A DNA stretch of 64,000 nt from Eudoraea adriatica DSM 19308 (GCF_000382125.1 NZ_KB907546.1:1-64000), one strand, 5' to 3'; shown: positions 26,319 through 35,573, numbered from the stretch's first letter. Notes: generated from the sequence alone by a model not told the origin. Program-made: numbers and translations.

Positions 26319-27965
26319 ATGAAAAAATCACTTTTTACACTATGTATTACCGCACTTCTTTTTAGTAGCTGTAATGAAACAGCTACTAAAAAAGGCCCAG
26401 ATCCCAATCAGGAATTTGACGTGGTCATCTTAAATGGTCGTGTCATGGACCCGGAAACCAATTTTGACGGTATCAGAAATGTTGGGGTCAAAGATGGCAA
26501 AATAGCCATCATTACAGAGGCGGACATAGCTGGAAAAGAAACCATAAATGCCGAAGGACACGTCGTTGCACCAGGATTTATTGATACGCACCAGCACGCC
26601 ACAGATCAATTTAGTCGCAAGGTTAATTTACGTGATGGCTTGACTACCCAAATGGATTTTGAAGCAGGTGCCGGAGATATCGCGAAATGGTATGCAGAGG
26701 CCGAGGGAAAAACCCAGGCCAACTACGGTATGGTAGTACTCGCAACGCTTGCCCGGGCAACGGTGCTGGACGGTGCTGAAATAGTGGCTGACGCAAATGA
26801 CATGGGCGGCCTGTTCCCTTTGGTAGGTCGCGCGGCCGAAAACGCCGAAAAACAGGGGCGTAAACCAGGGTGGTCGTCAACGCTTCCAAATAAAGAAGAA
26901 ATGACCAAGATTATGGCTCGTATTGATGAAGGTCTTCGCCAGGGCGCTTTGGGTGTGGGTGCTCCAGTGGGTTATATGACCGCAGGAGTTACGCAGTATG
27001 AATTGTACAAATACCAGGAGATGGCATCAAAATACGGTCGCGTTTCGGATGCTCATGTAAGATTTGCTGGTGTCAGACCTCCAACAGAAGGGCAGTTGGG
27101 AATTCAGGAAATGTTAGCCAATGCTATGGTATTAGATGCACCTTTTTTGGCTTCTCACCTAAACAGTAATATGGACTGGGAATACACCATTCCTTTGATT
27201 AACGATGCCAGAGAAAAAAGAGGGGCAAAAGTATGGGGTGAAGTTTACCCATATGGAGGTGCCAGCACCTTTGCCTCGGCAGATGTTCTCTCAACGTCGG
27301 GCATGGCTCAGATGAATTTAAAATATTCAGATATTACTAACCTTGATGGCACCCCTTGGGATAAGGCGATGCATGATGACGTTCGCAAGAATGATCCGGG
27401 CAGAACGGTTTTGGTTTACATCAATCCTGCTGAGGACGAACCTAAATGGATGGCACAGCCGGGCGTAGTAGTTGTTTCAGACGGTATGGCTATCATAGAT
27501 GAAAAAGGCGAATACTACCCCTGGGATTCACCATATGAAGGAAAAACATGTCACCCACGTAGCGCAGGTACCCGCGCCAAGGTATTGCGTATGGTACGTG
27601 AAGATAAAAACCAGACTTTGATGGATGCCATTTCCAAGATGAGTTACCTGCACGCCAAGTATTTAGGCGAATTAGGGGGTATCCCTCAGTTTAAGACTAA
27701 AGGTCGCATACAGGAAGGAATGGATGCGGATATCGTTGTTTTCGATCCGGAAACCGTGAGAGATAATTCAACGTACGAGGTAGGCATGGGAGCTATACCC
27801 TCTACAGGTATTCCTTATGTATTGGTAAATGGAGTTACGGTTGTTAAAGATTCTGAAGTGCTTAAAGTTTTCCCGGGAAAACCTATTCGCTTCCCTGTTG
27901 AAGAAAAAGGACGCTTAGATCAAATAGAGATTGAACCAAGGGTGTTTGATCCAAATCAATCATAA
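26319..27965 (+). CDS. D-aminoacylase-type amidohydrolase 2, lipoprotein
   Basis: 548 residues. The signal ends in LLFSSC, a lipobox with Cys18, so it is likely membrane-anchored. His91/His93 are in GFIDTHQH; the Glu motif is GLTTQMDFEAG; a late Asp is in VVSDGMA and is followed by CHPRSAGTRA. The enzyme class is that of the neighbour at 24603; about half of the residues agree in the conserved blocks. It starts 21 nt after that gene. Composition is moderately GC-rich in the middle (about 26.7-26.9 kb) compared with the ends, a hint of a mosaic. The exact amide substrate is unknown. Confidence 0.85.
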   Translation: MKKSLFTLCITALLFSSCNETATKKGPDPNQEFDVVILNGRVMDPETNFDGIRNVGVKDGKIAIITEADIAGKETINAEGHVVAPGFIDTHQHATDQFSRKVNLRDGLTTQMDFEAGAGDIAKWYAEAEGKTQANYGMVVLATLARATVLDGAEIVADANDMGGLFPLVGRAAENAEKQGRKPGWSSTLPNKEEMTKIMARIDEGLRQGALGVGAPVGYMTAGVTQYELYKYQEMASKYGRVSDAHVRFAGVRPPTEGQLGIQEMLANAMVLDAPFLASHLNSNMDWEYTIPLINDAREKRGAKVWGEVYPYGGASTFASADVLSTSGMAQMNLKYSDITNLDGTPWDKAMHDDVRKNDPGRTVLVYINPAEDEPKWMAQPGVVVVSDGMAIIDEKGEYYPWDSPYEGKTCHPRSAGTRAKVLRMVREDKNQTLMDAISKMSYLHAKYLGELGGIPQFKTKGRIQEGMDADIVVFDPETVRDNSTYEVGMGAIPSTGIPYVLVNGVTVVKDSEVLKVFPGKPIRFPVEEKGRLDQIEIEPRVFDPNQS

Positions 27966-28053
27966 AATAATTAAATCATCTCAGGATGTGTTTTTCCAAA
28001 AGCTAAACACATCCTGAAATACTAAATAAAATTAATTCAAAAACCAATTAAAT

Positions 28054-28584
28054 ATGAAAACATTACAAAAATTATGGTGGTTCACCCTGTTAAGAGGGAT
28101 TATACTATTAATACTCGCATTTTTTGTATTTCGCCATCCGGCGAATGCACTCATGGGAGTGGCTATCTATATTGGGATTAGCTTATTGATTACAGGAATA
28201 TTACAGACCGGAGCATCCATTGGTTTTAAAGATTTATTTCCCAATTGGGGATGGGTACTGGCCGGAGGTCTACTTGATATTGTATTCGCTTTTGTGCTCT
28301 TATCAAACCCGGCACTTACAGCAGCCTCATTACCTTTTGTTATAGGCTTCTGGATTATCGTATCCGGTATCATGTCTTTTGCTGATTCTTTTCAAAGTAA
28401 AAAAGAAGGCAATTCCCTTTGGGGATTAAGTATGCTTGGCGGTGTGCTTTCTGTGATTGTTGGTTACTTTATTATGAGTAATATAATAGTGGGAGCACTT
28501 GTTATCACTACTTGGATGGGTATTGGATTTCTGATCATTGGAATAGTGAATATCGTTGTTGGATTCAAATTAAAATCACTTTAA
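28054..28584 (+). CDS. HdeD-family (DUF308) membrane protein
   Basis: 176 residues with six hydrophobic segments, typical of the HdeD/DUF308 family: MKTLQKLWWFTLLRGIILLI at the start, then LLITGILQTGASIGFKDLFPN-type loops and a final WMGIGFLIIGIVNIVVGF. HdeD in enterobacteria is linked to acid resistance; in this phylum the role is open. It lies within the hydrolase island, about 90 nt after a D-aminoacylase gene and 30 nt before a decayed amidohydrolase. It shows no sign of decay. Confidence 0.85.
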   Translation: MKTLQKLWWFTLLRGIILLILAFFVFRHPANALMGVAIYIGISLLITGILQTGASIGFKDLFPNWGWVLAGGLLDIVFAFVLLSNPALTAASLPFVIGFWIIVSGIMSFADSFQSKKEGNSLWGLSMLGGVLSVIVGYFIMSNIIVGALVITTWMGIGFLIIGIVNIVVGFKLKSL

Positions 28585-28613
28585 ACCGAATCACTAACAT
28601 TTTAAAATAGCTC

Positions 28614-28925
28614 ATGAATTTGAAAAATTCATTATTAGTATCCATACTTTGTATTATCAGTTTAGGGCTTTTCGCTCAGGAAAAGCCCAAACAGATAACC
28701 CTTTTTACCAATGTACAAGTATTTGATGGCACATCCGATTAACTGATCAAAGCGGATGTTTTGGTTGAAGGAAACCTCATCAAACAAATTTCAATAGAAG
28801 GAGCATTTGTAGATATTATCATCGTCAATGGCGACGCAACTAAGGATATAAAATTACTAATGGATGCCAATAACATTGGCTTTATTATGAAAGATGGGAA
28901 AACTTACAAGAACACAATTAAATAA
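28614..28925 (+). pseudogene. Internally deleted COG1228 amidohydrolase
   Basis: 104 codons in a single frame with one internal TAA (28740-28742). The front has a signal peptide and LFTNVQVFDGTSD / VLVEGNLIKQIS, as in the 42484 gene. The back reads NNIGFIMKDGKTYKNTIK, the tail shared by the 36597, 42484 and 43893 proteins. About 350 residues of catalytic barrel are missing between them, including all metal ligands. It is therefore a head-tail deletion product that later gained a stop. Confidence 0.85.
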
Positions 28926-28950
28926 GTAAAAACTGATAAACAACAATTTT

Positions 28951-30525
28951 ATGAAAAACAATCTCATTATTTTGTTTGCTTTCTTGGTAGCGTTCTCGTA
29001 CGGTCAAAAGCAAACCATTTCAAACGAAACCTATGATTTAGTCATATTAAACGGCCGGGTTATGGATCCTGAAACCATGTTCAACGATGTCGCCAATGTT
29101 GGGGTCAAAGATGGGAAAATAGCTATTATTACCGAAAGTGACATTAAAGGTAAAGAAATGATTGATGCCGCCGGACATGTAGTTGCGCCTGGTTTCATTG
29201 ATCCGCACACTCACAATGTACCAACTCCATTTGGACAAAAGCTGGCCTTGCGAGATGGTGTTACAACTGCGTTAGAATTAGAATTAGGAGTACTCCCAAT
29301 TGATTTTTGGTATGACAGGATGAAGGGGAGGTCACAAACAAATTACGGAGCCACTGCCAGTCTAGAAGCTGCTCGGGAGATGGTGCTCAACCCCAACTAT
29401 AAAACCAAAGATGGAGCGCTTATCAATGATAGCGGTATACAGGACGAGACGCATTTAACCATGGCGTGGTCCAAAGGTATTGCTACCGACCAACAGGTTG
29501 AACAGATAATCAATTTAGTGGAAGAGGGATTAAAGCAAGGAGGTCTTGGTATTGGATATACACCTGGTTATATGGTAAAAGGTGCGAGGTCTGAGGAAGG
29601 AATTGGTGCTCAAAAGTTGGCAGGAAAGTATGGGCGTTTCGTTTATTTACACGGACGTTTTTCGGGACAACTCCCACCAAATGACGGTTTAACAGGTACA
29701 CTACAACAGCTTGGTGCCGCTGAGGCATATGGTGGAGGTTTAGTAATCGCTCATATGACAGCCCAGACCTTGAGTCAAACAAAACAAGCACAGGCGCTCA
29801 TTGATGCTGCAGCTAAAAAAGGCATTCCTGTAAAGTCTGAAATCTACGCTTATACCTATGGTTCTACAATTGTTGGTGCGGACTATCTTCAACCAGATAA
29901 TTACCAAAATAACATGGGGCATGATTATAAAGATATTACCAATATTTCGAACATGCAGCCTTTAACAAAGGAAACGTACGAGCAATTGATGAAAGAAGCT
30001 CCATTAACCAACGTCACCTTTGAAAATGCCACTAAGGAAGACTTATATTGGGCGCTTTCGTACCCAAATTCCATGATTGGAAGCGATGCGTTTCCGGGCG
30101 TTTCTAAGTCGGACGGCTCGTTACCTATAGATTGGGATACACCTTATGAATCTATAAATGCGCACCCTAGAGGTGCAGGTACCCACGCTCGAATTTTAAA
30201 GTTAGTACGTGAAGAAAATCTAATGCCCTTAATGTTGGCGGTTTCCAAGATGAGCTTCATGCCAGCTAAATTTCTTCAGGAAAACGGTGTACCCCAAATG
30301 GCGAACAAGGGGCGCATACAGTTAGGAAAAGATGCAGATATTACCATTTTTGATCCAGCTACTGTCAAAGACAATGCAACACCTGCGATGGGTACTTTGC
30401 CATCTACTGGGATTCCTTACGTTATTGTCAACGGCACTGTCGTGGTTAAGGACTCTAAGGTTTTGAAGGATGTTTTTCCCGGCCAACCAATCCGGGCAGC
30501 AATTCAAGAACAGAAAACCCCATGA
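28951..30525 (+). CDS. Secreted D-aminoacylase-type amidohydrolase 3
   Basis: 524 residues. Signal peptide MKNNLIILFAFLVAFSYGQK. His86/His88 are in GFIDPHTH; the Glu motif is GVTTALELELG; a late Asp is in MIGSDAFPG, followed by HPRGAGTHA. The C-terminus has the family pattern STGIPYVIVNG..VVKDSKVL..FPGQPIR. Composition is AT-rich and local throughout, unlike the next gene. The head is almost the same as in 24603 and 30659. A stub of a COG1228 tail follows immediately (30527). It probably deacylates an N-acyl D-amino acid or related amide. Confidence 0.85.
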   Translation: MKNNLIILFAFLVAFSYGQKQTISNETYDLVILNGRVMDPETMFNDVANVGVKDGKIAIITESDIKGKEMIDAAGHVVAPGFIDPHTHNVPTPFGQKLALRDGVTTALELELGVLPIDFWYDRMKGRSQTNYGATASLEAAREMVLNPNYKTKDGALINDSGIQDETHLTMAWSKGIATDQQVEQIINLVEEGLKQGGLGIGYTPGYMVKGARSEEGIGAQKLAGKYGRFVYLHGRFSGQLPPNDGLTGTLQQLGAAEAYGGGLVIAHMTAQTLSQTKQAQALIDAAAKKGIPVKSEIYAYTYGSTIVGADYLQPDNYQNNMGHDYKDITNISNMQPLTKETYEQLMKEAPLTNVTFENATKEDLYWALSYPNSMIGSDAFPGVSKSDGSLPIDWDTPYESINAHPRGAGTHARILKLVREENLMPLMLAVSKMSFMPAKFLQENGVPQMANKGRIQLGKDADITIFDPATVKDNATPAMGTLPSTGIPYVIVNGTVVVKDSKVLKDVFPGQPIRAAIQEQKTP

Positions 30526-30526
30526 A

Positions 30527-30604
30527 GATATTGGATTAGTGACAAATACAGAAAATTTGAAAATTAAAGACGGAAAAATTTATAAAAACAGACTTGATGA
30601 ATAA
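30527..30604 (+). pseudogene. Orphan COG1228 amidohydrolase tail
   Basis: 25 codons in a frame different from the gene before it: DIGLVTNTENLKIKDGKIYK, then N and a short end with TAA. It aligns with the tail of the 43893 protein (DLGAVTDANNLKIIMKDGVI). No head or barrel is present. It is a deletion scar between two D-aminoacylase-type genes. Confidence 0.7.
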
Positions 30605-30658
30605 CAATTATAATATAACTATTAGAACATAACTATTAACTATTAAATTTTTAAACTA

Positions 30659-32293
30659 ATGAAAAACAATTTAATTATTCTACTTATACTTTTGGTATCG
30701 TTTTCATGCGACCAAAAGAAAGCTGATTCAAACGAAAGCTACGATTTGGTCATATCAAACGGCCGTGTCATAGATCCGGAAACGGAGTTTGACGATATCG
30801 CAAATGTGGGTATCAAAGACGGTCGCATCGTCGCGATTACAAAAGAGCCACTGACGGGTACAGAGTCTGTGGACGCGACAGGAAAAATCGTTGCGCCCGG
30901 ATTCATTGATACCCATTTCCACTTTCAAACGCCGATAGGCTATTCCCTCGGGTTGCGCGACGGGGTGACCAGCAGCATGGATTTTGAGATGGGCTGTGCG
31001 GGATCCTATATCGCAGACTGGTACGAAGCGCGTGCCGGTAAGACCCAGGCCAACTATGGTATTGCGGTGAGTCACGAGTTTGCCCGTGCAATGTTCATAG
31101 ACGGTTCAGACGGCGCCGATTACCTGAAAGAAGGCCCCATCGCGGCTTACACAACCCGGGCGAAAACGGGCTGGAGCCAAACACGTCCGACCCTGGAACA
31201 GGGCAACGCGATTCTGGAAGAGCTCGACAAGGGCCTGCAGGCTGGTGCCGTGGGTATCGGCAGCACCGTGGGGTATATGAGAGAGGGCGTCTCTTCACGG
31301 GAGATGTTCGAGGTGCAGAAAGTCGCAGCACGCTATGGCCGCCCGACAGGTGCACATACACGCTATACGCTGGGTAACGACACCCAAGAGAATAACGGTG
31401 CACAGGAACTTGTCTCCAACGCCCTGGCGCTTGGCGCCCCGGCGATTGTGTTGCACTTCAACAACTCCGGCTGGCGGCTTGCACACCAGATGATTATCGA
31501 GCTTCAGGAACAGGGCCACAATATCTGGGGTGAAATCTATCCCTACGCTGCGGGTTCCACCACGATCAATGCTTCATTCCTGGAGCCTGAGAGCTGGATC
31601 GATGTATTTGGTAACCGCTATGAAGATACCATGCTTGATCCGGTCACGGGTGAGTACTATACCCTGGAGACCTACAAGGCCACGGTCGCATCCGAACCGA
31701 CCAGACCAATCGTTATTTTCAAGCAGCCCGAAGAAAACGAGGCGAAGTGGCTGACATTGAAGGGCGTGACCATGGCCAGCGATGCAGTTGGTGCCACGCC
31801 GTACCTCGCCGATTGGGATTTCCCGATGGACTCACTTGGCGGCACCCACCCCCGTACAGCTGGTGCCCGAGGCAAAACGATAAGACTTGGACGGGAAAAC
31901 AACATCCCGATGATGCAGCTGATGTCGATACTCAGCTACACCGCTGCCAAGCATATGGGAGATACGGGACTGAAGTTCATGCAAGAGCGCGGCCGCATCC
32001 AGAAAGGCATGGTTGCCGATATTGTGGTGTTTGACCCTGAAACCTTCACGGACAATTCAACGTACCAAAAGGGCGCTGTCCCTTCAACGGGCATGAAAGC
32101 GGTAATCGTCAACGGTCAGGTGACCGTGCGTGACGATGTGCTGGTTCCTGTTTTTGCTGGTCAGCCGATCCGGTTTGAACCGGAAGACAAGCCGCGCTTC
32201 GAGCCAATCTCGGTAGAGTCGTGGAATGCCCAATTCTCGACCGGTATGCCAGATGACTTCTCGTATGCTTTCCCTGAGGGCAAGAAAGACTGA
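30659..32293 (+). CDS. D-aminoacylase-type amidohydrolase 4, lipoprotein with foreign-looking body
   Basis: 544 residues. Lipobox VSFSC with Cys17; His86/His88 in GFIDTHFH; Glu motif GVTSSMDFEMG; late Asp in MASDAVGA; then HPRTAGARG. The first ~150-180 bp are AT-rich and match the heads of 24603/28951. From about 30.83 kb the body is clearly GC-rich and stays so past the stop, ending in its own GC-rich hairpin (32302-32323). Downstream lies an AT-rich stub of the same gene's tail (32369-32533). Inference: a foreign gene recombined into a resident one through the conserved head, leaving the old tail behind. The reaction is as for its paralogues. Confidence 0.87.
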   Translation: MKNNLIILLILLVSFSCDQKKADSNESYDLVISNGRVIDPETEFDDIANVGIKDGRIVAITKEPLTGTESVDATGKIVAPGFIDTHFHFQTPIGYSLGLRDGVTSSMDFEMGCAGSYIADWYEARAGKTQANYGIAVSHEFARAMFIDGSDGADYLKEGPIAAYTTRAKTGWSQTRPTLEQGNAILEELDKGLQAGAVGIGSTVGYMREGVSSREMFEVQKVAARYGRPTGAHTRYTLGNDTQENNGAQELVSNALALGAPAIVLHFNNSGWRLAHQMIIELQEQGHNIWGEIYPYAAGSTTINASFLEPESWIDVFGNRYEDTMLDPVTGEYYTLETYKATVASEPTRPIVIFKQPEENEAKWLTLKGVTMASDAVGATPYLADWDFPMDSLGGTHPRTAGARGKTIRLGRENNIPMMQLMSILSYTAAKHMGDTGLKFMQERGRIQKGMVADIVVFDPETFTDNSTYQKGAVPSTGMKAVIVNGQVTVRDDVLVPVFAGQPIRFEPEDKPRFEPISVESWNAQFSTGMPDDFSYAFPEGKKD

Positions 32294-32301
32294 TCGTGAC
32301 A

Positions 32302-32323
32302 TTCTCGCCCGAAGGGGCGAGAA
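32302..32323 (+). terminator. GC-rich hairpin carried with the 30659 gene
   Basis: TTCTCGCCC-GAAG-GGGCGAGAA, a 9-bp perfect stem followed by a short T stretch. It is more GC-rich than local terminators and probably came with the foreign segment. Confidence 0.7.
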
Positions 32324-32368
32324 ATTTTACGATTTGACCCATAATAATGAAGGTAATGATAAACGCTG

Positions 32369-32533
32369 ATGAAAGATTTTATAAAAGTGACTGCTAAGAG
32401 AGAGAATACTGGTCAATCAATCCGTTTTGAACCTGAAGCAAAGGGGCGTATCGAACCAATATCAGTTGATGCCTGGAATGAGAAATACACCACTGGAATA
32501 ATTGAATTGGACGCAAAGTATCATAAACAATAA
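32369..32533 (+). pseudogene. Leftover tail of a resident D-aminoacylase-type gene
   Basis: A 54-codon AT-rich frame. From residue 13 it reads TGQSIRFEPEAKGRIEPISV, then DAWNEKYTTGI. The 30659 protein ends GQPIRFEPEDKPRFEPISV, then ESWNAQFSTGM. This is therefore the same C-terminal region in local composition, lying just after the foreign copy. It lacks every catalytic residue. Confidence 0.8.
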
Positions 32534-32551
32534 AACCAATTTTTTATTAAA

Positions 32552-32761
32552 TAACGTGAGTTCGATGTAAATCTCAATGATGAAAAGTATTTATTTTTTT
32601 GATAAACAGCATTCTGTCATGTCGACAGAGTGAAGTATGAGTGACGAGACATCTCATAAGGATGAGATTCCTCCTCGTACCTCGTTCGGAATGACATCGT
32701 TCTTATATTGAAATTATTTAAACATATGATTATTAAGGCTTAACATGTCGAACTCACGTTA
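32552..32761. repeat. 210-bp MITE-like element with terminal inverted repeats
   Basis: It is bounded by a perfect 14-bp inverted repeat, TAACGTGAGTTCGA (32552-32565) and TCGAACTCACGTTA (32748-32761). Inside is a GC-richer block with a hairpin ATCTCAT-AAGG-ATGAGAT and the 'TCGTTCGGAATGACATC' type sequence that I recall as frequent between flavobacterial genes. No transposase is present. It looks like a non-autonomous mobile or REP-type element inserted between the 32369 stub and the next gene. Confidence 0.7.
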
Positions 32762-32783
32762 AATATTAGAACATATACTTAAA

Positions 32784-34532
32784 ATGAATAAGATTGTATT
32801 TACACTCTTAGGAATCTTATTAATGGCATCTTCTTGTAAAGAAAATGCCAAAAGTAATAAGGAAACTCCTGAGCATTCTACTGAAATAACCCTCTATTAT
32901 GGTGGTGACATTATTACGATGGAAGGAGAAGAAGCGCAATATGCTGAAGCTGTTGTTAGGGAAAAAGGGGAAATTAGTTTTGTAGGTTCTCTAAAAGAGG
33001 CAGAAAAACAATTTCCAAAAGCCAGCAAAATAGATTTGCAAGGCAAAACACTTTTACCTGGATTTATTGATGGACATGGACACCTTTATCTTACAGGTTT
33101 TTACAATATGATGGCCAATCTAATGCCTCCGCCAGATGGAAATTGTAATAGTATTCAAGGCGTAGTAGATGAGATGAATTCCTGGAAAGATTCAGAAAAA
33201 GGGAAGTTCTTCTTAAACAAGTTTGGATGGCTGATCGGCTTTGGGTATGACGATTCTCAATTGGCAGAAAAAGACCATCCCACAGCAGATGACCTGGACA
33301 AAGTAAGCACGGAAGTTCCTGTAATTATTGTACATCAGTCAGGTCATTTGGGGGCGGTGAACCATAAGGCATTGGAAGTTTTTAAAATCACTAAAGATAG
33401 TCAGGATCCAGTAGGAGGTCACATCAGAAAAGATGCCGATGGCAATCCGAATGGAATCCTTGAAGAAACCGCATTTCAGCCCTTACAATTGCAAATGTTG
33501 CCCAAAATAGACGATGAAACAGATGCTAAAATTGTTGAAAACGGACAAAAAATGTATGCCCAATTTGGGTACACCACTGCACAGGAAGGTGGCGGTGTTA
33601 CAGGCTTTAACAATTCTTTGAAAAAAGCGGCAGATAACGGAGAACTGTATATAGATTTGGTAAACTACCCGGTCATGGATATGGGCATAGAAGCCATGGA
33701 CAGTAAGTATTATACCAAAGATCATGGTTACTTGAACCATTATCGTGTAGGCGGGGTAAAATTAGTATTGGATGGGTCACCACAGGGCAAAACGGCATGG
33801 CTTACCCAGCCCTATTTAATACCGCCTTCAGGGAAAGACCATCATTATCATGGGTACTCTAAATATACAAAAGAAGATGCGCAAAAATTTATGGATCAGG
33901 CTTTTCAAAATCAATGGCAATTATTGGCGCACACCAATGGAGACGCTGCAGTGGATGAATTTCTTTTTGGCATCAAGGAGGCCTTAAAAAATCATGGGTA
34001 CGATGATCATCGTTCCACCATAATTCATGGCCAGGTGATTCGGAAAGATCAGATCCAACAAATCGCAGATTTAAATGTGCTCGCCTCTGAATATGCTGTT
34101 CATACCTTTTATTGGGGAGACTGGCATTTAAACTCCGTGCTGGGTTCACCACGGGCAGAATACATCTCCCCCACCAGAGACCTTATTGATGCGGGCATTA
34201 ATTTAACCAGTCATTCAGACTGTCCGGTGATACCCCCCAATTCATTAAGAATAATCGATGCCACTACCAACAGGATAACCCGAAGTGGATTGATACTCGG
34301 TCCCGGACAACGAACGACGCCTTATGAAGCCTTGCTTTCACAAACGCGTTGGGGCGCTTATCAGTATTTTGAGGAAGACCATAAAGGAACACTCACGGTG
34401 GGTAAATTGGCTGATTTTGTGATTTTAGACCAAAACCCCTTAAAAATTGACCCCATGAAGATTCATACCATAAAAGTAGTAGAAACCATCAAAGAAGGGA
34501 AACAGGTCTATGAAAATAATGAATCCAATTAA
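32784..34532 (+). CDS. YtcJ-type amidohydrolase, lipoprotein
   Basis: 582 residues of the amidohydrolase family 3 (COG1574, YtcJ / N-substituted formamide deformylase type). Lipobox MASSC with Cys18. His98/His100 in GFIDGHGH; a probable bridging Lys in KLVLDGSPQGK; His in LLAHTNGDAA; late Asp in TSHSDCPV. It is a different branch from the D-aminoacylase-type neighbours, with about the usual length. It starts 23 nt after the MITE-like element and is AT-rich and local in composition. It should act on an amide or formamide bond outside the cytoplasm; the substrate is unknown. Confidence 0.85.
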   Translation: MNKIVFTLLGILLMASSCKENAKSNKETPEHSTEITLYYGGDIITMEGEEAQYAEAVVREKGEISFVGSLKEAEKQFPKASKIDLQGKTLLPGFIDGHGHLYLTGFYNMMANLMPPPDGNCNSIQGVVDEMNSWKDSEKGKFFLNKFGWLIGFGYDDSQLAEKDHPTADDLDKVSTEVPVIIVHQSGHLGAVNHKALEVFKITKDSQDPVGGHIRKDADGNPNGILEETAFQPLQLQMLPKIDDETDAKIVENGQKMYAQFGYTTAQEGGGVTGFNNSLKKAADNGELYIDLVNYPVMDMGIEAMDSKYYTKDHGYLNHYRVGGVKLVLDGSPQGKTAWLTQPYLIPPSGKDHHYHGYSKYTKEDAQKFMDQAFQNQWQLLAHTNGDAAVDEFLFGIKEALKNHGYDDHRSTIIHGQVIRKDQIQQIADLNVLASEYAVHTFYWGDWHLNSVLGSPRAEYISPTRDLIDAGINLTSHSDCPVIPPNSLRIIDATTNRITRSGLILGPGQRTTPYEALLSQTRWGAYQYFEEDHKGTLTVGKLADFVILDQNPLKIDPMKIHTIKVVETIKEGKQVYENNESN

Positions 34533-34607
34533 TCCTTTTCATAAATCATGAAAATCAAATGAGCATAAAGAAATAAACTCAATTATTAATATTTAAAAAC
34601 AAAAATC

Positions 34608-35537
34608 ATGAAAGAAACAAAAACAGTATCTGCTGACAAAAGTATTGCTCAGAAGATTGAAAAACTTACGGAGGGGCTGGTTGGCCGTATTGGTGTGGCT
34701 GCACAGGAACTTAGTTCAGGGCTGAATGTCAGCATAAATGGCGATGAAAACTTTGCAATGGCGAGTGCTTATAAAATAGCGATTGCCGCGAAAGTGATGG
34801 ATCTCGTGGACAAGGGGGAACTAAGTCTCGACCAAATGGTCGAGGTCCCACAAGATATGTATGTCGCCGGCGTAGTTGCGATTGCCGAGAGATTCCCCTA
34901 TTCCGGCGTCCAGTTCTCGTTAGCGAACTTGATATATCCGATGATCACAGAGAGTGACAACACGGCGACCGACGTCTGTTTGCAGCTGGCAGGTGGGCCA
35001 ACAGCGGTGACCGAGAACCTGCGCAGGCTCGGGATCACCGACTTCAGGGTCGATAGGTCTGTCCGCGAAATTCTCATGGATTTCTACAGCCTGCCAGAGG
35101 TCAACCCAGAAGCTATCGTTGAAGCCATAAGCAAGAACCCGGCACTGGTGCCGGCCCAGGTTGATCCCAATCCGAACTTCGAGGCGGATCCCCGCGACCA
35201 CACAACGCCCAATGCGTACCTGCAACTCCTGCTTGCCATCGACGGTGGCACGGCGATGAGCCCGAAAAGCCGCGAGTTCCTGCTGGGCGTCATGTCGCGC
35301 ACGCGCACCGGCGCTGGCCGACTCAAGGGGCTGTTGCCGAAGGGAACGCCGGTAGCGCACAAGACCGGAACCTTAGGCGGAGTTGCCAACGACGTTGGCT
35401 ATATCACGCTCCCTGACGGTCGACAATTTGCCATCGCTGTGTTCACAAACAGCAGTAAGACGCCCGCTTCGGACAGAGAACGGGCTATTGCGGAAGTTGC
35501 CCGAGCTTTATATGACTTTTATTATCTCCAGTCATAA
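34608..35537 (+). CDS. Class A beta-lactamase-like serine hydrolase, copy 1 (no signal peptide)
   Basis: 309 residues with all class A marks: Ser53-Ala-Tyr-Lys56 (SxxK), Ser116-Asp-Asn118 (SDN), Lys252-Thr-Gly254 (KTG). RLKGLLPKGTPVAHKTG is typical. Unlike copy 2 it begins MKETKTVSADKSIAQKIEKL with no signal peptide, so it would stay in the cytoplasm unless another start is used. The body is GC-rich and the first ~70 bp AT-rich. It is close to copy 2 over about 290 residues. It could be a true beta-lactamase or an amidase/esterase of that fold; in this setting peptide-like amides are also plausible. Confidence 0.88.
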   Translation: MKETKTVSADKSIAQKIEKLTEGLVGRIGVAAQELSSGLNVSINGDENFAMASAYKIAIAAKVMDLVDKGELSLDQMVEVPQDMYVAGVVAIAERFPYSGVQFSLANLIYPMITESDNTATDVCLQLAGGPTAVTENLRRLGITDFRVDRSVREILMDFYSLPEVNPEAIVEAISKNPALVPAQVDPNPNFEADPRDHTTPNAYLQLLLAIDGGTAMSPKSREFLLGVMSRTRTGAGRLKGLLPKGTPVAHKTGTLGGVANDVGYITLPDGRQFAIAVFTNSSKTPASDRERAIAEVARALYDFYYLQS

Positions 35538-35573
35538 GGCAAACTCAATTATTAAAATTGAAAAACAATATTC

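Noticed and set aside
34920-35360. Long minus frames opposite the beta-lactamase-like genes
   Set aside because: A by-product of GC-rich codon use; both tandem copies show the same shadow.
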